Program-made: the position numbers and the translations under genes | The notes under the pieces: generated by a model | Told to the model about the DNA's origin: nothing | Databases searched by the model: none | The model's input: the letters and a program-made list of their open reading frames with translations, nothing else | DNA from: Candidatus Acidiferrum typicum | Lineage (GTDB): Bacteria > Acidobacteriota > Terriglobia > Acidiferrales > UBA7541 | Assembly (NCBI GenBank): GCA_002478115.1 | Contig: DLMH01000005.1 | Location: 1 to 37,012, forward strand | Length of the DNA: 37,012 nucleotides | Direction: 5' to 3' | Shown here: positions 25,877 through 32,477 of the stretch, in pieces | How positions within the stretch are numbered: the stretch's first letter is position 1 | Layout of the letters: each line of letters begins with the position of its first letter

Positions 25877-28197
25877 CGCCCCGCCTCATTCGCCGCCGCG
25901 GCCAGCCCCGTCTCCGTCGCTCGCGGCAATCGCACCAGGAACGTGCTCCCGCTTTCCCCTGCATTCTTCCAGCAGAGAATTTCTCCGCCATGCGCGCGCA
26001 CAATCCCGTAGCAGATGCTCAATCCCAGTCCCGTCCCTTTTCCGGCCTGCTTGGTCGTAAAGAACGGATCAAAGATACGCTCGGGGTCGCTCACTCCCGT
26101 CCCGTTATCCACAAACGTCACCTCAATTGAATCGCCCGCGCGCTTCGTCCCGATATGGATTTTTCCGTGATTCCCGGATTCCTGTATCGCATCGTACGCA
26201 TTGTTCAGGATATTCAGGAACACTTGCTGGAGCTGCTGCCCGTCCCCCAGCGTTTCCCCAATCCCCTCGTCGAATTCCTCCACGACCTCTACCCCGTGGC
26301 TCGCAAAATCGTACCCGCGCAATTTGATGGTCTGCCGCAACACCGTGTTCACCTGTACTGGCTCGCGCTGCGTCGGCCTCTGCCGCGCAAACCGCAGCAG
26401 GTCCTGCACAATCTCCTTTGTCCGCTGCGTTTCCTGCAGGATGATTTGCAGGTCTTCCCGCGCCGATGCCGGCATCTCCGGATTTTCCAGCAGCAAATCC
26501 GTGAATCCCAGAATCGCCGCCAGCGGGTTGTTCACTTCGTGCGCCACACCGGACACCAGCCGCCCGATCGTCGCCATCTTTTCCGAATGCGCCAGTTTCG
26601 CCTGCAGCAGCGCCGCGTCCGTGATGTCCGTCATCACCACCACCACGCTGTTCACCTGGTCCGATTCATCCCGCATCGGGCTCAAGCTGATGGAAAAGTG
26701 GCCCATCGAGGCGTCGCTCCGCCTCACCCGCAATTCCAGATTCTCCACTTGCTGCCCGTTCGCCGTCGTCTGCAACGCGGCTTCAAAATCCTTCCGGTGC
26801 GAAGCTCCCACCCAGTCCACCAGCCGGTGCCCAATCATCTCCTCTTCCAGATACCCCGTTTCATAGCACCGCCGGTTCGCGTAGCTGATCAGCCCCGCCG
26901 TATCCAGCACCAGGATCATGCTCTGCGTGGTGTTCAGAATCTTCTGGTTAAAGTCCCGCTCCCGCTGCAACTGCGACTGGAACATCCTCTGCTCCGTCAC
27001 GTCCAGCATCAGCCCGCGGATCTGCGCCACCCGGCCTTGCTTATCCCTGACCGCGCTGATGTTCTGCAGCGTGTGCAGCAAGCTCCCGTCTTTCCGCCGC
27101 AGCGTTTCCTCGTAATTCCGCAGCGCCCCGCGCTCCGCGATCGCCCGCACCAGTCTTTCCTTCGCCGCTGCCGTTGGGTACAAATGCGTGCTCACATCCG
27201 CCTGCAGCAGTTCCTCCCGCGATTCGTAGCCCAGCATCCTCACCATCGCGTCATTCACATCCAGGAACTGCCCTTCCGGCGTCGCAAAAAACAATCCTTC
27301 CTGAATACTGTCGAATAGTTCGCGGTACCGCCGCTCCGCCTCTGTTCGGTCTGTAATGTCTTTCAGGACGTGAATCGTTCGCGTCTCTTCGTCCGTCACT
27401 CCATGCGTCCGCGACGTTGACACCAGGAACGTCCGCCCCTCCGACGTCGCGATGTACTCTTCCCGTGCTTCCCTGGTGTTCCGGCAAAACGGGCAGGGCA
27501 AGGCGCTCCCCGTCTCCGCGATGTGCCGCAGGCTGATCATGGGCTCGCCCACCAGTGCTACCGGCGATTTCCCCAGATGCGTCGCCAGCGAGCGGTTTGT
27601 CCTTACGATCCTCCCGCGCTGGTCATGCACCGCGATGTAATCGCTGATGGCATCGATGTCTTCCACCCACTGCTTCTTCGATCGCTCCAGTTGCGCAAAC
27701 CGCCGCACCTTTTCCATGGAGAGCGCCGCATGGCTTCCCAGGACCGCCAGCAATTCGTCCTCGGCCGGCGTAAACTCCGCCTTTCTTCGCACCAGGCACA
27801 GCGTCCCCATCAACTCTCCGTCGCTCGCATAAATTGGATAGAACGCGCAATATTTCGGCGTTTCCCCCAGCGGCAGCACCTCCAGCCCCGGCCGCTTCCG
27901 CGTGACGTTCTGCACCACCCACTCGCGTTCCTTTTCCCCTCCGGGAAATTCCCTCCCTTGCGAGTACATCTCGACCTTGCTTCCCAGGATCTCGCCGACT
28001 CCTCCCCATTCCGCCTTCAACATCTCCATGGCCCGCGCCGCAAACCCCGCCAGAAACACGGGCAAGTCACGCGACTTCGCCGCTTCCACAACCAAATCCA
28101 TCAATTCCTGGGAATAGCCACGCTTGGATTGACCGGAAATTTCCCGGCCGCGGACAGCCGCGGCGCGGCGGACACGAATATTCTTTCGTTCACGCAT
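25873..28197 (-). CDS. NtrB-like soluble sensor kinase with GAF and three PAS domains
   Basis: Protein of 774 residues with no membrane helix, so it senses inside the cell. Domain order: GAF (about 30-165; SQELMDLVVEAAKSRDLPVF to LAVLGSHAALSMEKV), PAS1 (about 180-285), PAS2 (about 290-405), PAS3 (about 415-535), HisKA with H553 (SGVAHEVNNPLAAILGF), and HATPase (LNILNNAYDAIQ, DNGTGV, GKGTGLGLSI). The H-box form 'AHEVNNPL' is typical of NtrB-type partners of sigma-54 activators, which fits the NtrC gene two positions downstream. PAS1 has H225 and C235-x2-C238 (LPCPFCRN), possible metal or haem ligands or a redox pair. The operon is divergent from cluster 2. The ATG at 28197 lacks a strong ribosome site. 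Confidence 0.93.
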   Translation of the reverse strand: MRERKNIRVRRAAAVRGREISGQSKRGYSQELMDLVVEAAKSRDLPVFLAGFAARAMEMLKAEWGGVGEILGSKVEMYSQGREFPGGEKEREWVVQNVTRKRPGLEVLPLGETPKYCAFYPIYASDGELMGTLCLVRRKAEFTPAEDELLAVLGSHAALSMEKVRRFAQLERSKKQWVEDIDAISDYIAVHDQRGRIVRTNRSLATHLGKSPVALVGEPMISLRHIAETGSALPCPFCRNTREAREEYIATSEGRTFLVSTSRTHGVTDEETRTIHVLKDITDRTEAERRYRELFDSIQEGLFFATPEGQFLDVNDAMVRMLGYESREELLQADVSTHLYPTAAAKERLVRAIAERGALRNYEETLRRKDGSLLHTLQNISAVRDKQGRVAQIRGLMLDVTEQRMFQSQLQRERDFNQKILNTTQSMILVLDTAGLISYANRRCYETGYLEEEMIGHRLVDWVGASHRKDFEAALQTTANGQQVENLELRVRRSDASMGHFSISLSPMRDESDQVNSVVVVMTDITDAALLQAKLAHSEKMATIGRLVSGVAHEVNNPLAAILGFTDLLLENPEMPASAREDLQIILQETQRTKEIVQDLLRFARQRPTQREPVQVNTVLRQTIKLRGYDFASHGVEVVEEFDEGIGETLGDGQQLQQVFLNILNNAYDAIQESGNHGKIHIGTKRAGDSIEVTFVDNGTGVSDPERIFDPFFTTKQAGKGTGLGLSICYGIVRAHGGEILCWKNAGESGSTFLVRLPRATETGLAAAANEAGR

Positions 28198-28262
28198 AGG
28201 GGGCTTAGGGGCTCTGCGTGTGTCTCAAATTAAGAAGCCACGCAGTTCCACGCTACTCAGCC

Positions 28263-28277
28263 ATCTCATTCTGAGTC
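28263..28277. promoter_or_regulatory. Palindromic site near the kinase-NtrC operon start
   Basis: ATCTCA-TTC-TGAGTC matches 10 of 12 positions of GTCTCA-N3-TGAGAC. It lies about 65-80 bp upstream of the kinase start codon and could mediate autoregulation. Confidence 0.4.
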
Positions 28278-28339
28278 AAATCCTCTTACTTACAATGGTA
28301 CGCATGCGTTACCTGTCCCCGCTCTCCTCCTCCCTCTCA

Positions 28340-28354
28340 GTCTCAGCGTGAGAC
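28340..28354. promoter_or_regulatory. Perfect palindrome GTCTCA-N3-TGAGAC (enhancer-site candidate)
   Basis: GTCTCAGCGTGAGAC is a perfect inverted repeat of 6 bp with a 3-bp centre. It is about 158 bp upstream of the -24 box at 28504-28519. The same motif with one mismatch precedes the two other sigma-54-type promoters. Confidence 0.6.
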
Positions 28355-28377
28355 CCTGGCACGCGAAGCGCAGCTCC

Positions 28378-28394
28378 CGTGAGACGCTCTCACG
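28378..28394. promoter_or_regulatory. Second perfect palindrome, halves swapped
   Basis: CGTGAGACGCTCTCACG is a perfect inverted repeat of 7 bp around CGC. It uses the same TGAGA/TCTCA halves in reverse order compared with 28340-28354, with centres 39 bp apart (close to four helical turns). About 119 bp upstream of the -24 box of cluster 2. Confidence 0.5.
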
Positions 28395-28503
28395 CCCCCA
28401 GTAAATTGCGCTCGCATTTTCAACATCCTCTATCTTGCTCGAACAAAAGATCTTGTTCGCCATATGCACAAAAATAGCACTATTCTTTTTGCTCCTCCTG
28501 CCC

Positions 28504-28519
28504 TGGCATTGCACTTGCC
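28504..28519 (+). promoter_or_regulatory. Sigma-54 (-24/-12) promoter of cluster 2
   Basis: TGGCATTGCACTTGCC matches the consensus TGGCACG-N4-TTGCA at TGGCA and TTGC with exact spacing. Transcription would start near 28530, 30 nt before the GTG at 28560, which supports that start over the ATG at 28464. Confidence 0.7.
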
Positions 28520-28559
28520 TTCTCTTGCGTGGGGTAGTTTTCCGCCTCGGGAGGTTGTG

Positions 28560-28907
28560 GTGCACATCCAATTCAATTGGACGCGGAAGATTCTTGCGGC
28601 TGCTGCGGGGACTTTACTCGTTTTGTCACTCGCCGCTGCGCAGACGGTGAACGACGAAGGCAAGCGCAAGCTCAAGACTAAGTCCGGGGTCACTTACCCG
28701 GAACTCGCCCGCCGCATGAACATCGCGGGCAAGGTCAAGATCGAAGTGGTTATCGCTCCAGACGGCCGCGTGCGCAGTGTTAGGGCCATCGGCGGACATC
28801 CCATTCTTGTGCAGTCCTGCCTTGAGGCCGTCAGGGATTGGAAGTACGAGGCGGCCGGTGAAGAGACCACGCAAATCGTCGAGTTTGAGTTTAAGGGGCA
28901 ACAGTAG
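28560..28907 (+). CDS. Small exported protein with a TonB C-terminal domain
   Basis: Protein of about 115 residues. The start GTG at 28560 has GGGAGG 5 nt upstream and lies downstream of the predicted transcription start. An N-terminal hydrophobic segment (ILAAAAGTLLVLSLAAAQ) is a signal peptide or anchor. The rest is a TonB C-terminal domain: VTYPELARRMNIAGKVKIEV, then VIAPDGRVRSVRAIGGHPIL, then CLEAVRDWKYEAAGEETTQIVEFEF. The proline-rich spacer of true TonB and any ExbB/ExbD neighbours are missing, so energy transduction is unlikely; many Acidobacteria use such isolated domains outside the inner membrane with unknown role. It is the first gene of cluster 2, 84 bp before the MCP. Confidence 0.8.
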   Translation: MHIQFNWTRKILAAAAGTLLVLSLAAAQTVNDEGKRKLKTKSGVTYPELARRMNIAGKVKIEVVIAPDGRVRSVRAIGGHPILVQSCLEAVRDWKYEAAGEETTQIVEFEFKGQQ

Positions 28908-28991
28908 CGATCCGCTTGGTTCCGCGCGGCTCTTGGTCGGTCCTCTCGTTGGGTGTTAGTTGCTGTCTTGGGGAGTGGAGGAAGTGACGCA

Positions 28992-31022
28992 ATGACCATT
29001 GAAAAGCAGTTATACAAAAGTTTTGGGGCGATCCTGCTGACGCTCGTCGCTCTTCTCATTGTGGACGTTGGCGCGATTCTCAAAGCCCGCTCCGCCAATG
29101 CTGAGGTTACCGACGCCCTGGAGAGCAACCGCGCCGCCGAGGCTGTCCGTGACCAGATCATGCAGAACCGTTTGAACCTCAATAGATTCCTCCTCAGCGG
29201 CGATCCCCGCGATGAAGACAAGGTCAACCACGGTCTTGCCGCGCTGAGCGACGTCATCAAGCGCGGCCAGTCCAGCACCCCCAACGATTTCCTTCGCACC
29301 GCTCTCATCCAGGTCGAGAGCACCGAGGCCAGTTGGGCCGACAATTTTGCCAAGCCCCTCCTCGCCAAGCGCCATCAGGTGGATTCCGGCGACGCCACCG
29401 TTTCCGACCTCCAGATCTTCTACCTGCAGAAAGACCCTGCCTCCTGGCTTGCGAAATCCTCCGCCGTCCTTGACCAGGCCAATTCGGACGTCAGCCGCTC
29501 TCTCGACGAAACCCAGAAGACGGCCAGGACGGCCAGCTTCATCGGCTTCATCCTCGTTATCATCGGCACGATTTTCGCCATCGTTTTTGGGCTTTGGACC
29601 GCCTTCCGCACCGCCAGCTCCATCACGGAGCCTCTGCAACACCTCATCACCGTCGCCCAGGAAATCGGCGATTCGGGCGATCTCGACCAGAACATTGATA
29701 TCCACCGCAACGACGAAATTGGCGCTCTCGCCACCACCTTCAACAACATGGTCGCTTACTTGAAGGAAATGGCCAGCGTCTCCATGTCCGTCGCCGAAGG
29801 CGATCTCACTGTCGAAGTGGTTCCGCGCTCCAAGCGCGACACCCTTGGCAATGCCTTCCTGCGGATGTCCCACGGCTTGCAGGAAATCGTGCGCACCACC
29901 CGCGACGGCGCATCCCAAGTCTCCGCCGGCTCCAATCAGGTTGCCGGTGCCGCCGACGAATCCGCCAAGGTCAGCGTCCAGGCCTCCTCCGCCATCGAGG
30001 AAGTCACCAGCACCATGCACGAGATGAGCATCAACGTGCAAAACGTCGTCAAGAACACCCAGGTGCAGGCCTCCAGCGTCGCCGAAACTTCCGCTTCCAT
30101 CGATCAGATGGTCACCTCCATTCAGCGCGTCGCCGATACCGCCAAGGTCCTCCTCGACATCGCCAACCGCTCCCGCGAGGAGGTTGTCACCGGCATCCAG
30201 ACCATGGAAAAGGCCACCGATGGGCTCAACCGCACCAACCGCGCCATTCAATCCTCCGCCGAAATCATCAATATTCTCGGCCATCGCGCCGATGACATCG
30301 GCAAGATCATTGAAGTGATCGACGACATCTCCGAACAGACCAACCTGCTCGCCCTCAACGCCGCCATCGAAGCCGCGCGCGCCGGTGAGCACGGTCTCGG
30401 CTTCGCCGTCGTCGCCGACGAAGTCCGCAAGCTCGCCGAAAAGTCCACCCAGTCCACCAAGGAAATCGCCGACCTCATCCAGAGCATCCAGCGCGAAGCC
30501 CGCCAGGCCGTCGAAAACATGGAGCACAGCACCCGCATCGTCGAGGAAGGTCTCAGCCTCGGCAACGACCTGGGCTCCGCTCTCCACAAAATTTCCGACG
30601 TCGTCACCGAAGTCTACAAATTCTCCCAGGAAATCGGCGCCGCCACCAACGAGCAGTCCGTTGGCTCTTCGCAGATCGCCAAAGCCACCAACCGCCTCAC
30701 CGAGATCACCCAGGAGATCAACTCCGCCGTCGAAGAGCAGGCTTCCGGCGCGCAGGCGGTCGTCCGCGCCATGGACAAGATGCGCGAACTCGTGCAGCAG
30801 TCCGCTTCCAGCTCCACGGAGCTTTCCGCCGCTGCGGAGCAGATGCTCAAGCTTTCTCGCAACCTGCTCGACAATATGGATCGCTTTGTCATCGATCACA
30901 ACGGCCAGCTTCGCTCGCGCCGCGACGCTCCCGCAACTCGCCGCGACCCCGCTGCTTCTCGCCGCCACGGTCCAGCGCCCGAATCGGACCAGTTCGAATA
31001 CGCCGAAGTCACTCGTTCCTGA
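28992..31022 (+). CDS. Methyl-accepting chemotaxis protein with periplasmic helical sensor
   Basis: MCP of 676 residues. TM1 is at about 10-31 (FGAILLTLVALLIVDVGAIL). The periplasmic part of about 150 residues (LESNRAAEAVRDQIMQNRLNLNRFLLSGD onward) is helical and resembles four-helix-bundle/CHASE3-type sensors. TM2 is near residue 190 (IGFILVIIGTIFAIVFGL). A HAMP domain (ITEPLQHLITVAQEIGDSGDL) and a second HAMP-like unit (SVAEGDLTVEVV) precede a long signalling helix pair with the tip [19 protein letters not shown]. The C-terminal tail is charged and has no CheR-tethering pentapeptide. The ATG at 28992 has GGAGG 10 nt upstream. It should feed CheW/CheA of cluster 2. Confidence 0.94.
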   Translation: MTIEKQLYKSFGAILLTLVALLIVDVGAILKARSANAEVTDALESNRAAEAVRDQIMQNRLNLNRFLLSGDPRDEDKVNHGLAALSDVIKRGQSSTPNDFLRTALIQVESTEASWADNFAKPLLAKRHQVDSGDATVSDLQIFYLQKDPASWLAKSSAVLDQANSDVSRSLDETQKTARTASFIGFILVIIGTIFAIVFGLWTAFRTASSITEPLQHLITVAQEIGDSGDLDQNIDIHRNDEIGALATTFNNMVAYLKEMASVSMSVAEGDLTVEVVPRSKRDTLGNAFLRMSHGLQEIVRTTRDGASQVSAGSNQVAGAADESAKVSVQASSAIEEVTSTMHEMSINVQNVVKNTQVQASSVAETSASIDQMVTSIQRVADTAKVLLDIANRSREEVVTGIQTMEKATDGLNRTNRAIQSSAEIINILGHRADDIGKIIEVIDDISEQTNLLALNAAIEAARAGEHGLGFAVVADEVRKLAEKSTQSTKEIADLIQSIQREARQAVENMEHSTRIVEEGLSLGNDLGSALHKISDVVTEVYKFSQEIGAATNEQSVGSSQIAKATNRLTEITQEINSAVEEQASGAQAVVRAMDKMRELVQQSASSSTELSAAAEQMLKLSRNLLDNMDRFVIDHNGQLRSRRDAPATRRDPAASRRHGPAPESDQFEYAEVTRS

Positions 31023-31037
31023 ACCGGAGAGCGCTTC

Positions 31038-31514
31038 ATGGAGAAAGATTTCCAAGTCGTTGGCTTCCGCATCGGAAACGAAACCTATGGGGTTCGTATC
31101 GCTTCCGTTCGCGAAATTGTCCGCGTCCCGGACATCACCGCGGTGCCCAACGCTCCGGGCATCATCGAGGGGGTCATCAACCTTCGCGGCAAGATCGTTC
31201 CCGTCATGGACCTGCGCAAGCGCTTTGGCTCCGCCGCTGTCCAGCCGGACAAAAAGAATCGCATTCTCGTCGTCGAGCTCGATAACAAGCTCCTCGGACT
31301 TATCGTGAGTTCTGCCTCCGAGGTCCTGAAGATTCCGCCTTCGGAAATCGAATCGCCCGGCTCCGTGTTTGCCGAAGGCGAATCGAGCTATGTCACCGGC
31401 GTGGGAAAGCTCAAGGGCCGCCTTATTATCCTCCTGGATATCGCCCGCCTCCTGCGCCAGCCGGAATTCAAGAAACTCGAGGAGGCCGCGGAACCCGTCG
31501 CGATGGCTCACTAG
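31038..31514 (+). CDS. cheW: CheW adaptor of cluster 2
   Basis: Canonical CheW of 158 residues: FQVVGFRIGNETYGVRIASVREIVRV, then APGIIEGVINLRGKIVPVMDLRKRF (conserved NLRG loop), then NRILVVELDNKLLGLIVSSASEV and VGKLKGRLIILLDIARLL. It bridges the MCP to CheA. It begins 15 nt after the MCP stop with GGAG upstream. Confidence 0.96.
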   Translation: MEKDFQVVGFRIGNETYGVRIASVREIVRVPDITAVPNAPGIIEGVINLRGKIVPVMDLRKRFGSAAVQPDKKNRILVVELDNKLLGLIVSSASEVLKIPPSEIESPGSVFAEGESSYVTGVGKLKGRLIILLDIARLLRQPEFKKLEEAAEPVAMAH

Positions 31515-31571
31515 CGCCTCTCCCTTTTCCGGAAGCGCCGCCACTCGTTTGAACGGCCGCCAACATTCAGT

Positions 31572-32477
31572 ATGGGAACGATTACTGCGCAGGTTCAGCT
31601 CACCGAAGCGGAACTCAAGCTCCTGCAGACCCTCGTCTATCAGGAGTGCGGCATGTACTTTGACGAGCGCCGCTCCCACTTCCTCAAGGACCGCCTGCAG
31701 CGCCGCCTCAAGGCCTGCCAGCTCGATTCCTTTTATAGCTACTACCGTCTGCTCACCAGCCGCGAAGGCCGCGCCGAACTCGCCCTTCTTCTCGAAAACC
31801 TCACCGTCAACGAAACCAGTTTCTTTCGCAACCGCCCGCAGCTCGATCTCCTCCAGAAAGGCGTTCTCGAGGAAATCCTCCACCACAAACAGGAGCGCCG
31901 CGATTGGAATCTCCGCGTGTGGTCCGCCGGTTGTTCCACTGGACAGGAGCCCTATTCCGTCGCCATTCTGATCTGCGACGCCCTGGCCTACTACTACCTG
32001 CGCAATCCGCTTCCTTTTGAGATGCCTTTCCCCAAGCCCCTCATTCCTCCCCCTTGGAAACTCGAAATTGTCGCCTCGGACATCAGCTACGCCAGCCTGC
32101 GCCACGGCCAGGAAGGCCTCTACTCCGAAATCCAGATGGAGCCTGTCGATTACACCACCCGGCTTCGCTACTTCGAGAAGGCCAGCGATAAATACAGCGT
32201 CAAGCCCCAGCTCAAGGAACTCGTTCAATTCGACTTCCACAACCTGAAAATCGAGTTCTTGCCGCGCCGCAACGACATCATCCTCTGCCGCAACGTCATG
32301 ATCTATTTCGACGAAGCCGAACAGAAGCGCCTCATCGAAAAGTTCTGGCACTGCTTGAATCCCGGCGGCTACCTCCTTGTCGGCCACGCCGAAAGTCTCT
32401 TCGGACTTTCCACCAAATTCCGCATGGTCCATGAGAACAACGGCACGGCCTACAAGCGTCTCGAGGTGAATGTTTGA
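31572..32477 (+). CDS. cheR: CheR chemoreceptor methyltransferase of cluster 2
   Basis: CheR of 301 residues. N-terminal helical domain (LLQTLVYQECGMYFDERRSHFL), the LTVNETSFFRN motif, and the SAM-binding motif VWSAGCSTGQEPYSVA are present, followed by EIVASDISYASL, DIILCRNVMIYF and LNPGGYLLVGHAESL. An insertion rich in Pro and aromatic residues (YYYLRNPLPFEMPFPKPL) sits after the SAM motif and is absent from the cluster 1 CheR. The stop codon overlaps the TTG start of the CheA gene. Confidence 0.95.
   Translation: MGTITAQVQLTEAELKLLQTLVYQECGMYFDERRSHFLKDRLQRRLKACQLDSFYSYYRLLTSREGRAELALLLENLTVNETSFFRNRPQLDLLQKGVLEEILHHKQERRDWNLRVWSAGCSTGQEPYSVAILICDALAYYYLRNPLPFEMPFPKPLIPPPWKLEIVASDISYASLRHGQEGLYSEIQMEPVDYTTRLRYFEKASDKYSVKPQLKELVQFDFHNLKIEFLPRRNDIILCRNVMIYFDEAEQKRLIEKFWHCLNPGGYLLVGHAESLFGLSTKFRMVHENNGTAYKRLEVNV

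Larger units (their letters stand above)
28198..28559. promoter_or_regulatory. Divergent control region between the kinase-NtrC operon and cluster 2
   Basis: About 360 bp without a gene but with dense regulatory symmetry. Four palindromes built on GTCTCA/TGAGAC lie at 28222-28236 (10 of 12), 28263-28277 (10 of 12), 28340-28354 (12 of 12) and 28378-28394 (swapped halves). A sigma-54 promoter points right at 28504-28519. I see no -24/-12 element for the leftward operon, so it may use another sigma factor and be autoregulated from the two proximal sites. Confidence 0.55.

Noticed and set aside
24072..26060. Open frame of 662 codons on the plus strand opposite the NtrC-type gene
   Set aside because: His/Arg/Gln-rich shadow; the minus strand carries GAFTGA, Walker motifs and the HTH.
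28357..28372. TGGCACGCGAAGCGCA as an alternative sigma-54 promoter of cluster 2
   Set aside because: The -24 part is perfect but the TT of the -12 box is GC, it lies between the two palindromes, and it would leave a leader of about 175 nt. The element at 28504-28519 is better placed and has TTGC.
28290..28430. Paired inverted repeats read as an RNA terminator or CRISPR-like repeats
   Set aside because: Stems are only 6-7 bp without a T-run, and there are no regular spacers. Their match to sites upstream of other promoters favours protein-binding sites.
28464..28559. Upstream ATG extension of the TonB-domain gene
   Set aside because: It has no ribosome site, the extra residues are not like a signal peptide start, and it begins before the predicted transcription start near 28530.
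29010..32432. Very long open frame (1140 codons) on the minus strand opposite the MCP, CheW and CheR genes of cluster 2
   Set aside because: It is the mirror of strongly biased GC-rich codons. The translation is Gly/Asp/Val-rich low complexity with no known domain, while the plus strand encodes clear MCP, CheW and CheR proteins.
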